Positions 34,088 to 45,275 of a DNA stretch of 64,000 bases are shown here, in pieces. The DNA comes from Avena insularis. Lineage: Eukaryota > Streptophyta > Magnoliopsida > Poales > Poaceae. Within the stretch, counting starts at the first letter, position 1, and every line of letters begins with the position of its first letter. Under the pieces are notes generated by a model. That model saw only the letters and a program-made list of their open reading frames with translations. It ran no database searches and was not told the DNA's origin. Position numbers and translations under genes: made by a program. The stretch spans positions 240,090,292 to 240,154,291 of the forward strand of contig CM042687.1 in assembly GCA_023614405.1 (NCBI GenBank), given 5' to 3'.

Positions 34088-37000
34088 TGTCATATCCCAA
34101 GATTTTACAAATCTTGTAATGTGAAAAGTAAATGAATAAAATAAAACTTTGTTTGATTTTCAGAGCCAGAAGAACCTTTGAATTTCAATTGGAACTTCAA
34201 ACCAATTTTGGATCAAATAAATTCCTAAAGAGATTTGAAAAGATAAACATTTAAATAGAGGAAATAAAATATTTTGGAATTACTATTTTTTAATCTTTTA
34301 AATAAAAGGATTTAGTTTCCAAAAGAAAAGGAAGGATTTTAAAATAAGAAATTATTTTATAGAGCCAAATTAAACCTTGGCCAAGCTTTTGAAATAAAAC
34401 ATTTTGTTTTGATAAAAATAGTAAAGGTTTATTTAAATAAAATAATTAGGATTTAATATCCAAGTTTTGTTAATAAAGGTTTTACTATTCTCCAAAACCT
34501 CAAAACTTGTTTGAAATAAGTTATTCCAAATATTTTGTATTTTCAAATAAGACCTATTGATTGGTTTTGAAAATATTTAGATTTAAAATAGAGATTTTAT
34601 TAATAAAATCAAACCCTATTTGAATAATAAACCATGGTCCATTTTATTTAATTAATGAATGGAACCTAAAAAGATTTAAAATATTTATCATTTTGGACTT
34701 TGGTTTATGTGTTAAACAGAAACAAATTCAAATGTAAAGTTTGATGAATGTTTGTTTTGTTTGAATTGTTGTTTGGTTTTCAAAACAGAAAATGAGAACA
34801 GAAAAAGGAAAAACAATTTGGAAGAAAAAAAAATAGGAAATGTACTCAGCCCAACCCAGCAGCCCAACAGGCCCAGCAAACAAGCCCAGCTCCCCTCCCC
34901 GAAGAAAACGTTTCGCACTCGTTTCTGACCCGTACAGATTATGACTGGTGGATCCTCCCCTCACTCCATTTCCCACTGACCAACCGACCCCACTTTTCCA
35001 GCTCTTCTTCCTCCTCGCGCTGACGACGCCCTGCCGTTGCTGCTAATTACGCCGGCGTTGAATACGCAGTAATACCGCGCCTTAACCTCGCTGCAACCAC
35101 GCCCATTTAAACGCTCATCCCTCCTCTACATTTCCCCTCTGCTCCGACGAAGTCTAGTGCGAATTCCGGCGACTCAACACCGCCCCGTGCCTCCCTGAAC
35201 ACACTAGGAGATTCCCCACCTCCTGACGCATCTGTCCGTGCCCCTCATTTGACCGCGGGCATCACTGAGCGTCGACTCCGACCAAGATCTGAGCGCCGCC
35301 GTTTGTCTCGCCTCCGCCGAGCTCCTCCGGTAAGTCCAGACCGCCCCCCTTCTCCTTCTTCACGCACACAGCATCTCCTTGATCGTACGCGTCTAACCAT
35401 GCTCCTGGTTTGCCTTCTCATGACCCGTAGCATCGTCTTTGACCTCGACCAGAGCCAACCGTCGCCAGACCAAACTCCAGCGAGGAATTCCTCCTGCCCT
35501 CGTGCGCCCCTTGCCTCGTCGACCACACGTTGCGCTTCCGCAGCCTCCTACGATCTCGGTGAGCACCCCCTCTGTCTTCCTTGCTTCCTAGAACAGCCGC
35601 TAGCCCGCTGCCCGACCGTCACCGCCGTCCACCGCCGCGCAGCGCCGCCAGTTAGTGGTCTGATGATTGCGTCCGTTAGTTCTAGATCGTATGGCTGTGA
35701 TAGAACATAAACGAACATGTATCGTATGCCTCTGCGTCGCTCGATCTAAATTAGATCCTACGGTCTGCATCGCGTGATCCACCCGAACCGGTACCAGCGA
35801 ATGACGACGCGACGCATGGCCAGGTTTCGTTTTAAAAACAGATTTGAATCTGTTATAGATTCAATTTTCAAACCTTTGTAACTTTCGATCCACACGTCCA
35901 AAAATTGCAAATTTTGTATCATTGGAATCACTAGAACAAGCCCTAGCCAACCATGCCCTTGGTTTAGCAAATAGTATCCATTAGAGTGTTTGTTTTTGCA
36001 GAAACTTTTGTGTGCTTGTTTAGAGTAGAAAAATGATTCAAAAATGTTTTTAGGATTAAAACCTTTGCAAAATGGGTTGCTGTAAACTTACTGACCCTAG
36101 AAACCAACCCATGGAATTTAAAATGGTTTTTGTGAAAGTTTGGAAATAAAAACTTGATTTGGTCATTTCTAGCCATTTAAAAATAATGGTTTTGTATGAA
36201 AATGGTTTTGAGTAAAAACTTTGGAGAAAATGTTTTGGACCAAACCTACTGACCATTAACACCAAGTTTTGGGAAACAACAGCTTATTTTGTGAAACCAC
36301 TTAAGGTTGTGGCATTGATAAAAATGTTTTTCACCACATAAAATGATGAATAGATTTAAAAATAGTTTTGGATAAAACCCTTTTCAAATGACTTTGCCAT
36401 TTTGGTAAATGACCACTTTGGACCTTACAAAGTCTAGAAACCTAGTGGAGACCACCTTTGCAAATAGAACCATCCCTTGTATGCTTACATGCATGACTTA
36501 GATCCCATTGTTTTATGTGTGTGAAATTATTTGATTTGACTTTGGTTTGGAATGCTAGTTGATTTTGTGTTTGCTTGATTGATTGTAGTAAAGATAGAAA
36601 AGTGTGAGACTAGCAAGATCAAGGAGTGAACCCACATTCCCTACCAAAAAGGCAAGTTACACTATCATTCAAAGACCTACTATTTTCATTATACTTAGTG
36701 GATTTTGAAACATGCATAAAAATAATTTTATACTTATGCTATGCTAAATCCTAATAGGATACCCTATGCATTCCTTAGAGAAAACAATGTAGTTGTACAT
36801 GCTTAGCCATGCTATATTTTGAAAAGAGTTACATGTTGAGATTTTATGGAATTGAGAAAAGGACTTGTGTTTTTATATAACAAAACAAGGACTCAATGAA
36901 CCACCTGGGTGGCCAAGGTTACTTTAAGTTTTGGAGAAGGTGGCAACAAAAGGAACCATGTCTATGGCATTCTCTTTGTGTTGTGCTCCAAAGGAAACCA

Positions 37001-38195
37001 CCCAGGATACTTAGAGATTGAACATGTTTCTCCAATTGTGGCTTTCGTGTGCAACCACATGCTATTATGGCTCTGGCTTAGTCAACTACATTGGGAAGAC
37101 CCATGCATTGTCTTCAGTTTACTGGACATGGGGATCTGGAATGCTTCATGGGTGCTGAAGACAAGCTAGCAAAGGTGTATGGGAGGACCTTTTGGAAAGA
37201 CTTCGTCACATTCTGAATCTGCCAGTGCTCCATCTTGGTGAGCACTAATCCAGTGGCCACTGGTGGCAACAAGATGGGATTGTGACATGTGGGTAAAGTG
37301 TACTCCTTCTGCAGAAGATAATAAAATCTTAGTACTTAGTCGTGTCCCCGGTTATGGACAATACTGAGCAACTAAAGTTTGAAGCTATGGGAGATCTCGA
37401 CATTCCAATTTCTAAAATAAAAACTTGATGCACTTGGGGGTACCAAGGAATTCAAAGAGATTTTGTTAAAACTTGATGCACTTGGGGTTACCAAGGAGCT
37501 CAAGGGATTTTTGATGTACTTGGGGTTACCAAGGAACTCAAGGGATTTTGTTGAAAACATGAACACTTGGGGTTACCAAGGAACTCATGAGTTTTTATAA
37601 AACTTGATGCACTTGGGGTTACCAAGGAGCTCAAGGGATTTTGACAAGGACTTGAACACTTGAGTTTCTACCAAGGAGTTCAAGGAACTTGGAAAAAGAG
37701 ATTTGACAAAGGACCATAACCATTTTGAAAAGATAGGATAAAATACTGCTTTATGCAAATGAGCCTAAAACTCTACTTAGCCAAATATGCATGTAATGAT
37801 AGGATCCACTCATATCCAACAAAGTAGTGAAACTTGCCAATACAATTCAAATGTATTGATCCTTGTGGCTGTAACTTGTAATGTTGCAGGTTTGATTGAT
37901 TTTAGCGAAGATTGATTGATTAGGATTACAAAGTCTACAACCAGCATTTGCCTGTGGCACTTTGAAGAAGAAGGACCCCATGCTTATATTCTGCTGCAAT
38001 GTAATGTAATAGCCAAATGAGCTATGTATTGATGTAATAAAATTATGTTATTCCTGGTTATAAAGTTATAATATGACCCTTGTTTCTTGATATTACATCT
38101 AAACTGTGGATGCTAGCTATTGATCCAGGGACTAGCATTGTAAACACAGGGGACACCACCTTATGTTACTTAAAGGTTGGGACACTCCCGCTACA
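34088..38195 (+). repeat. Element E 5' LTR
   Basis: 4,108 bp. AT-rich with a GC-rich transcribed-leader-like zone at about 34950-35680, which includes CTCCTCCGGTAAGTCC, a possible splice donor. It lacks a 56-bp block present in the 3' LTR (40983-41038), at a CCTCTG microhomology (35141). Contains a ~45-bp tandem array (37421-37692). Short ORFs such as 36909-37169 recur in the other LTR only because the LTRs are copies. Confidence 0.93.
37421..37692. repeat. Six imperfect ~45-bp tandem units in the E 5' LTR
   Basis: Each unit holds a variant of CACTTGGGGTTACCAAGGA followed by RYTCAAGGGATTTTG. Unit length varies from 41 to 49 bp. The same array is present at 43317-43590 in the 3' LTR. Confidence 0.9.
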
Positions 38196-38197
38196 GA

Positions 38198-38209
38198 TGG
38201 TATCAGAGC
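38198..38209 (+). other. Primer-binding site of element E (initiator tRNA-Met)
   Basis: TGGTATCAGAGC starts 3 bp after the LTR end, as in D. Confidence 0.92.
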
Positions 38210-38840
38210 ATTGTGTTGCCTGTAGGATTTGTAAACCTAGGATTGGACAAAAAAAAACCCTTAGAAAAATAGGAGTTGTACTTGTTACAAAAACTTATCT
38301 ATAAAAACACTTGTAAACTCTTTCCTCAACCATTTTGGTTTCAACTCTACATCTCTTCTATTTCAACTTGATGAAAACAAACCTACCCCATGGCCAAAGA
38401 CTACACCATGTGCAAAGGACTTCCTCAACACTTTCAACTCTAATGACTTCAACATCTTCAGCATGATCACCAAGGACTTCCAACTTGGATACCACTAAGG
38501 ATTACAAGTGAAACAAGGAAATCTTGCTCAAGATTTAGAGACAGAGGGAATGCAAAAGTTAGAAGGAGCCCACATCACTTGAAGTTTAGTGACCAAGGAG
38601 TTTTTCCCAAGGAAACCATGATCTCCTGTAAGAAGAAGCAACCAAGAATGATGGAAAGATCACAAGTGAACCATATAGATGGACCACTATATTTTAGTTA
38701 AGTCAAACACACCAACTTATGTGGTGTAACAAAAATATTTTGTTGCCTAAGTATGTGCTGGAACTTTGTGTTTGAATGAAATGTTTGGTTTATGATTGCA
38801 TGTACATTGCTTGTGTGAATTGTGATGTGTGTGATTAGAA

Positions 38841-39740
38841 ATGATTCCTTGGAAAACCCTTTTGTCTATTCTAATCTTCCTTCAACCCAAACAGATGACT
38901 ACTCCAAGAGATTCCAACATCAAGGTTGATGACACCAACACCAACCAAGAGGACAGCATGAAAGAACTCATAGCAACTCAACACAAGTTGAACCAAGTGA
39001 CAGCTCAATTCATAGCTAACACTAGTGGAGCAGATCCAGCCCTACAAGGATTTTTGGAAACTCAACGCCAACTGATGCTTAAGGTGACTGATCAAATGAT
39101 CAAAATGGAAGAAAACTATCCCAAGAAAGTTTGTGACAACAAGGATGACAGAAATGTTATTCTAGATGGAGCCCCAGCTTGCATTATTTGTGGAGACAAG
39201 GATCATACTTCCAGGGAGCATGGAGACCAATGCCCCAACTGTGAAGAGAAACATCTTGTTGGACAATGTCCTACTTCTCAAGCTACTTGTTATATTTGTG
39301 AAGGAAACAACCATGTCCCTATCCAATGCCCCAGCTACTCCATTGTGGAACAAAGGAAACAAGAAGGATCCAAGTCTACCAAGAAAGGAAAAGGACCACT
39401 TATACCTCCAAACAAGACAACCCAGTTCAAAGGACTAAAGAAACCCAAGAAACAAAAGCAGGACATGAGCCTTGTGCAATGTCGTAAATGTAAGGAAATG
39501 GGACACTACTCCAGTGGATGCCCAGAGAACAAGAAGAATAAAGAGATTGGCCAAGTGGTGTGCAACAACTGCAAAGAATTAGGCCACTATGTAGCAACTT
39601 GTCCACAAGAGCCACGTAAAGAACTCCAAGACATCCACTGTTTCAATTGCAAAAACCTAGGACATTATGCAAGCAACTGTCCAGAAAAGATGAAGAACAA
39701 GATCACCAAGCCTATGGAGAAACTCAACCTTGGACCATGA
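38841..39740 (+). CDS. Element E multi-zinc-knuckle protein (intact ORF, 299 aa)
   Basis: The only complete retroelement gene in the window. Residues 1-100 have no recognised domain; Met19 (MTTPRDSN, 38895) is a plausible alternative start because residues 1-18 look like leader sequence. Four canonical CX2CX4HX4C knuckles lie at residues 150-163, 214-227, 241-254 and 267-280. A near-canonical one with one residue less is at 131-143, and a degenerate Cys/His cluster is at 114-131. A Lys-rich basic linker (171-208) separates the groups. There is no capsid-type Retrotrans_gag region, protease or polymerase. Likely an RNA-binding, nucleocapsid-like protein that could package the element's RNA. 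It ends with TGA at 39738-39740, about 190 bp before the 3' LTR. Function is inference; the motifs are direct. Confidence 0.88.
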   Translation: MIPWKTLLSILIFLQPKQMTTPRDSNIKVDDTNTNQEDSMKELIATQHKLNQVTAQFIANTSGADPALQGFLETQRQLMLKVTDQMIKMEENYPKKVCDNKDDRNVILDGAPACIICGDKDHTSREHGDQCPNCEEKHLVGQCPTSQATCYICEGNNHVPIQCPSYSIVEQRKQEGSKSTKKGKGPLIPPNKTTQFKGLKKPKKQKQDMSLVQCRKCKEMGHYSSGCPENKKNKEIGQVVCNNCKELGHYVATCPQEPRKELQDIHCFNCKNLGHYASNCPEKMKNKITKPMEKLNLGP

Positions 39741-39920
39741 GTCAAGCATGGAAACTAAGGACACAAATGCAACTGTTTGCTTAGAGAAAGTTTTTCCCAG
39801 GATCCCAAGAAGGACAATATGTAATTTTTGTTTGAAAATTTTTAAGGGTGGTAGAACCCTAGTTGTTTTGAGCCTACTTGTAACCCTAGCCTTCCCAAAT
39901 CTCGGGACGAGATTTATTTT

Positions 39921-39933
39921 AAGGGTGGTAGCC
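39921..39933 (+). other. Polypurine tract of element E
   Basis: AAGGGTGGTAGCC directly before the 3' LTR, preceded by TCTCGGGACGAGATTTATTT, close to the same position in D. Confidence 0.82.
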
Positions 39934-42900
39934 TGTCACATCCCAAGATTTTCCAAATCTTGTAATGTGAAAAGTAAATGAATAAAATAAAACTTTGTTT
40001 GATTTTCAGAGCCAGAACAAACCTTTGAATTTCAATTGGAACTTCAAACCAATTTTGGATCAAATAAATTCCTAAAGAGATTTGAAAAGATAAACATTTA
40101 AATAGAGGAAATAAAATATTTTGGAATTACTATTTTTGAATCTTTTAAATAAAAGGATTTAGTTTCCAAAAGAAAAGGAAGGATTTTAAAATAAGAAATT
40201 ATTTTATAGAGCCAAATTAAACCTTGGCCAAGATTTTGAAATAACACATTTTGTTTTGATAAAAATAGTAAAGGTTTATTTAAATAAAATAATAAGGATT
40301 TAATATCCAAGTTTTGTTAATAAAGGTTTTACTATTCTCCAAAACCTCAAAACTTGTTTGAAATAAGTTATTCCAAATATTTTGTATTTTCAAATAAGAC
40401 CTACTGATTGGTTTTGAAAATATTTAGATTTCAACTAGAGATTTTATTAATAAAATCAAACCCTATTTGAATAATAAACCATGGTCCATTTTATTTAATT
40501 AATGAATGGAACCTAAAAAGATTTAAAATATTTATCATTTTGGACTTTGGTTTATGTGTTAAACAGAAACAAATTCAAATGTAAAGTTTGATGGATGTTT
40601 GTTTTGTTTGAATTGTTGTTTGGTTTTCAAAACATAAAATGAGAACAGAAAAAGGAAAAACAATTTGGAAGAAAAAAATAGGAAATGTACTCAGCCCAAC
40701 CCAGCAGCCCAACAGGCCCAGCAAACCAGCCTAGCTCCCCTCCCCGAAGAAAAGGTTTCTGACTGCTTCGACTGCATGTAGTATGACCGTGGACCCTCCC
40801 CTCACTCCATTTCCCACTGACCAACCGACCCCACTTTTCCAGCTCTTCTTCCTCCTCGCGCTGACGACGCCCTGCCGTTGCTGCTAATTACGCCGGCGTT
40901 GAATACGCAGTAATACCGCGCCTTAACCTCGCTGTAACCACGCCCATTTAAACGCTCGTCCCTCCTCTACATTTCCCCTCTGTCACCCCGCATTTGCACG
41001 CCTCCAGGCTGCCGAATTGCGCCCAACACCACCCTCTGCTCCGATGAAGTCTAGTGCCAATTCCGGCGACTCAACACCGCCCCGTGCCTCCCTGAACACA
41101 CTAGGAGATTCCCCACCTCCTGACACATCTGTCCATGCCCCTCGTTTGACCGCGGGCGTCCCTGAGCGTCGACTCCGACCAAGCTCTGAGCGCCGCCGTC
41201 TGTCTCACCTCCGTCGAGCTCCTCCGGTAAGTCCAGACCGCCCCCCTTCTCCTCCTTCACGCACACAGCATCTCCTTGATCGTACGCGTCTAACCATGCT
41301 CCTGGTTTGCCTTCTCATGACCCATAGCATCGTCTTCGACCTCGACCAGAGCCAACCGTCGCCAGACCAAACTCCGGCGAGGAATTCCTCCTACCCTCGT
41401 GCGCCCCTTGCCTCGTCGACCACACGTTGAGCTTCCCCACCCTCCTACGATCTCGGTGAGCACCCACTCTGTCTTCCTTGCTTCCTAGAACAGCCGCTAG
41501 CCCGCTGCCCGACCGTCGCCGCCGTCCACCGCCGCGCAGCGCCGCCAGTTAGTGGTCTGATGATTGCGTCCGTTAGATCTAGATCGTATGGCTGTGATAG
41601 AACATAAACGAACATGTATCGTATGCCTCTGCGCCGCTCGATCTAAATTAGATCCTACGGTCTGCAGCGCGTGATCCACCTGAACCGGTACCAGCGAATG
41701 ACGACGCGACGCGTGGCCAGGTTTTGTTTTAAAAACAGATTTGAATCTGTTATAGATTCAATTTTCAAACCTTTGTAACTTTCGATCCACACGTCCAAAA
41801 ATTGCAAATTTGGTATCATTGGAATCAGTGGAACAAGCCCTAGCCAACCATGCCCTTGGTTTAGCAAATAGTATCCATTAGAGTGTTTGTTTTTGCAGAA
41901 ACTTTTGTGTGCTTGTTTAGAGTAGCAAAATGATTCAAAAATGTTTTTAGGATTAAAACCTTTGCAAAATGGGTTGCTGTAAACTTACTGACCCTAGAAA
42001 CCAACCCATGGAATTTAAAATGGTTTTTGTGAAAGTTTGGAAATAAAAACTTGATTTGGTCATTTCTAGCCATTTAAAAATAATGGTTTTGTATGAAAAT
42101 GGTTTTGAGTAAAAACTTTGGAGAAAATGTTTTGGACCAAACCTACTGACCATAAACACCAAGTTTTGGGAAACAACAGCTTATTTTGTGAAACCACTTA
42201 AGGTTGTGGCATTGATAAAAATGTTTTTCACCACATAAAATGATGAATAGATTTAAAAATAGTTTTGGATAAAACCCTTTTCAAATGACTTTGCCATTTT
42301 GGTAAATGACCACTTTGGACCTTACAAAGTCTAGAAACCTAGTGGAGACCACCTTTGCAAATAGAACCATCCCTTGCATGCTTACATGCATGACTTAGAT
42401 CCCATTGTTTTATGTGTGTGAAATTATTTGATTTGACTTTGGTTTGGAATGCTAGTTGATTTTGTGTTTGCTTGATTGATTGTAGTAAAGATAGAAAAGT
42501 GTGAGACTAGCAAGATCAAGGAGTGAACCCACATTCCCTACCAAAAAGGCAAGTTACACTATCATTCAAAGACCTACTATTTTCATTATACTTAGTGGAT
42601 TTTGAAACATGCATAAAAATAATTTTATACTTATGCTATGCTAAATCCTAATAGGATACCCTATGCATTCCTTAGAGAAAACAATGTAGTTGTACATGCT
42701 TAGCCATGCTATATTTTGAAAAGAGTTACATGTTGAGATTTTATGGAATTGAGAAAAGGACTTGTGTTTTTATATAACAAAACAAGGACTCAGTGAACCA
42801 CCTGGGTGGCCAAGGTTACTTTAAGTTTTGGAGAAGGTGGCAACAAAAGGAACCATGTCTATGGCATTCTCTTTGTGTTGTGCTCCAAAGGAAACCACCC

Positions 42901-44097
42901 AGGATACTTAGAGATTGAACATGTTTCTCCAATTGTGGCTTTCGTGTGCAACCACATGCTATTATGGCTCTGGCTTAGTCAACTACATTGGGAAGACCCA
43001 TGCATTGTCTTCAGTTTACTGGACATGGGGATCTGGAATGCTTCATGGGTGTTGAAGACAAGCTAGCAAAGGTGTATGGGAGGACCTTTTGGAAAGACTT
43101 CGTCACATTCTCAATCTGCCAGTGCTCCATCTTGGTGAGCACTAATCCATTGGCCACTGGTGGCAACAAGATGGGATTGTGACATGTGGGTAAAGTGTAC
43201 TCCTTCTGCAGAAGATAATAAAATCTAAGTACTTAGCCGTGTCCCCGGTTATGGACAATACTTAGCAACTAAAGTTTGAAGCTATGGGAGATCTCGACAT
43301 TACAATTTCTAAAATAAAAACTTGATGCACTTGGGGGTACCAGGGAATTCAAAGAGATTTTGTTAAAACTTGATGCACTTGGGGTTACCAAGGAGCACAA
43401 GGTATTTTTGATGTACTTGGAGTTACCAAGGAACTCAAGAGATTTTGTTGAAAACATGAACACTTGGGGTTACCAAGGAACTCATGAGTTTTTATAAAAC
43501 TTGATGCACTTGGGGTTACCAAGGAGCTCAAGGGATTTTGACAAGGACTTGAACACTTGACTTTCTACCAACGAGTTCAAGGAACTTGGAAAAAAGAGAT
43601 TTTACAAAGGACCATAACCATTTTGAAAAGATAGGATAAAATACTGCTTTATGCAAATGAGCCTAAAACTCTACTTATCCAAATATGCATGTAATGATAG
43701 GATCCACTCATATTCAACAAAGTAGTGAAACTTGCCAATACAATTCAAATGTATTGGTCCTTGTGGCTGTAACTTGTAATGTTGCATGTTTGATTGATTT
43801 TAGCGAAGATTGATTGATTAGGATTACAAAGTCTACAACCAGCATTTGCCTGTGGCACTTTGAAGAAGAAGGACCCCATGCTTATAGTTATTCCGCTGCA
43901 ATGTAATGTAATAGCCAAATGAGCTATGTATTGATGTAATAAAATTATGTTATTCCTGGTTATAAAGTTATAATATGACCCTTGTTTCTTGATATTACAT
44001 CTAGACTGTGGATGCTAGCTATTGATCCAGGGACTAGCATTGTAAACACAGGGGACACCACCTTATGTTACTTAAAGGTTGGGACACTCCCGCTACA
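39934..44097 (+). repeat. Element E 3' LTR
   Basis: 4,164 bp, partner of 34088-38195. A hand comparison of the first few hundred bases suggests about 2% difference plus small indels. It carries the fuller 56-bp block at 40983-41038. Confidence 0.93.
43317..43590. repeat. Six imperfect ~45-bp tandem units in the E 3' LTR
   Basis: LTR copy of the array at 37421-37692, with several substitutions. Confidence 0.9.
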
Positions 44098-44144
44098 GAT
44101 GGTATCAGAGCATTGTGTTGCCTGTAGGATTTGTAAACCTAGGA
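44098..44144 (+). repeat. Duplicated E primer site and leader beyond the 3' LTR
   Basis: GATGGTATCAGAGCATTGTG and the following bases to CCTAGGA match 38196-38242, the start of E's internal region. A normal 3' LTR should be followed by host sequence. Here the leader joins D's LTR with GGA as shared bases. Confidence 0.9.
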
Positions 44145-44758
44145 CATTTGGAGTTGCCATACTGTTCCCCCGTTAGATGTTTTCCAAATGACTTGTGAAA
44201 TGATTTGAGACTTTGAATTGACCACAACAGAGTTGTGATATGAAATTCAAGTTCCCACTTCGGTGTTATAAAATTTCAACTAGCTTTCTTTGCTTCTGAA
44301 CTTAGTAGAGGTAAATCTGGCTTTTTGCAAAACAACCCTAGAGCTTAGTGTCCTATTACAAAAACCCCCTTAACTTGCTAGTATTAGTTTGCGAGTACTT
44401 AAAGAGTACTCATGGCTTTGTCCCTGGCTATTCCCATGGCCATACTTTGAAGAGGAGTACTAGGATGATGGACCGCAGGAAGGTTATGACAACTAGGATC
44501 ATCTCCCATCGTCGGTATTGCCTGTGACCCCGAAGATGGAGCTTCACCTACGCTACCTTTATTATTACGTTATTCTGCTGCTTGAGTTGTCTTAAGAACT
44601 GGATCATGAGATCCTTATTTGTGTAAGACCTTATGTATGGTTTGTAATGGATGATGTACTGTGATATCCAAATCTGTTATGTCTCGCAAAAATGGTAATC
44701 CTGGGATTGTGATGTATGGCATAACGGGCATCTGGGATTAAAAATCCGAGTGTTGACA
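44145..44758 (+). repeat. Element D 3' LTR, second part
   Basis: Resumes at the position matching about 24881 of the 5' LTR (TTGGAGT-GCCATACTG) and ends GAGTGTTGACA. The stretch matching 24329-24880 is missing. Confidence 0.93.
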
Positions 44759-44763
44759 TTAAG
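44759..44763. repeat. Target-site duplication of element D, right copy
   Basis: TTAAG, matching 21505-21509. Confidence 0.95.
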
Positions 44764-44799
44764 CCTACCCGTGGCATCTGTCGTGACACCACCACGACA
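44764..44799 (+). repeat. Element C 5' LTR, second part
   Basis: Last 36 bp of the LTR (CCTACCCGTGGC…CACGACA), matching the end of the 3' LTR at 57575-57610. Confidence 0.93.
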
Positions 44800-44800
44800 G

Positions 44801-44818
44801 TTGGCGCCCACCATGCGG
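44801..44818 (+). other. Primer-binding site of element C (tRNA-Lys-like)
   Basis: TTGGCGCCCACCATGCGGC-type sequence one base after the LTR. It shares TGGCGCCCACC with B's site but differs in the distal half, so the primer tRNA is less certain. Confidence 0.65.
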
Positions 44819-45100
44819 CAGAAGCATGCGCTTGCTGGAGTTTTCATCCGGACGGGCAACATCATCGCCAAGACCGACGAGCGCGTCTATTACGGCCTCA
44901 TCCAGAGGTTTGGGGTACTCAACTTCGTCAGCGACAACGCAGGCTGCTTTGGGACCAAGCTGTTCCCTAGGGATGGTCGCTTCATCAAGTTCGGCGAGCA
45001 CCAGGTCTACATCGTGGTGTGTGTGGAGTGCGCGTACCTGGAGCGCATCATTCTGTCGCCGGATTCACCTGCGTTTACTTCCGCAGGAAAACTTCACTAA
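44813..45100 (+). CDS. Small ORF starting within the primer-binding site of element C
   Basis: 95 codons from ATG 44813 (MRQKHALAGVFIRTGN) to TAA 45098-45100, uninterrupted. No domain recognised. B has open coding sequence at the same place, with a vaguely similar hydrophobic block before an ILSPDSP/RIRESPP-like end, so this may be the N-terminal exon or segment of gag. CAG and GAGGTAATG near its end could be splice sites. It could also be a chance frame; confidence is limited. Confidence 0.4.
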   Translation: MRQKHALAGVFIRTGNIIAKTDERVYYGLIQRFGVLNFVSDNAGCFGTKLFPRDGRFIKFGEHQVYIVVCVECAYLERIILSPDSPAFTSAGKLH

Positions 45101-45275
45101 CTCGTCTCCGTCGAGGTAATGATGACATCTCCTAATCCACCAGCACCTCCAGTGGTTCCTGTGGTGAATGAGGAAGCTGAGGGAGGAAATCCAGAGGAAA
45201 CGCCAAGAGTGGCAAGAACTCCAAAGGCACCGCTAGAAAAGCCAAAACATAGCTAGGAGTAAGAGAGCCAAAGAA

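Larger units (their letters stand above)
34088..44144 (+). mobile_element. Element E: non-autonomous LTR retrotransposon with 4.1-kb LTRs
   Basis: The LTRs are 34088-38195 and 39934-44097, starting TGTCAYATCCCAAGATTT and ending CCCGCTACA. The internal region is only about 1.74 kb: a tRNA-iMet primer site, one intact CCHC-rich ORF and a polypurine tract. Protease, RT, RNase H and integrase are absent. The pre-PPT motif and primer type resemble D, so a Tekay-type element probably supplied the enzymes. The right end is abnormal: 47 bp of primer site and leader follow the 3' LTR, and the flanking D LTR lacks about 550 bp. A left duplication TAGAT (34083-34087) therefore has no right partner. Confidence 0.92.
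21510..44758 (+). mobile_element. Element D: Tekay-like chromovirus (Gypsy), interrupted by E
   Basis: The LTRs start TGTAACATCCC and end GTGTTGACA (21510-25493; 31261-34087 plus 44145-44758) with an exact TTAAG duplication. The 5.8-kb internal region has a tRNA-iMet primer site, an extra ORF, gag, protease, RT, RNase H, integrase and a C-terminal chromodomain-like segment, which places it in the Tekay/Del lineage. The LTRs are very long (3,984 bp on the left). A hand comparison of the first 260 bp gives about 4% difference. Multiple stops and frameshifts make it defective. Confidence 0.94.

Noticed and set aside
35249..35710. 153-aa Arg/Pro/Ser-rich ORF, partly repeated at 41017-41430
   Set aside because: Lies in the GC-rich leader zone of E's LTRs; composition-driven frame with different ends in the two copies.
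36909..37169. 86-aa ORF found identically at 36909-37169 and 42806-43066, apparently conserved
   Set aside because: Both copies lie at the same place in the two LTRs of element E; identity reflects LTR duplication at insertion, not coding constraint.
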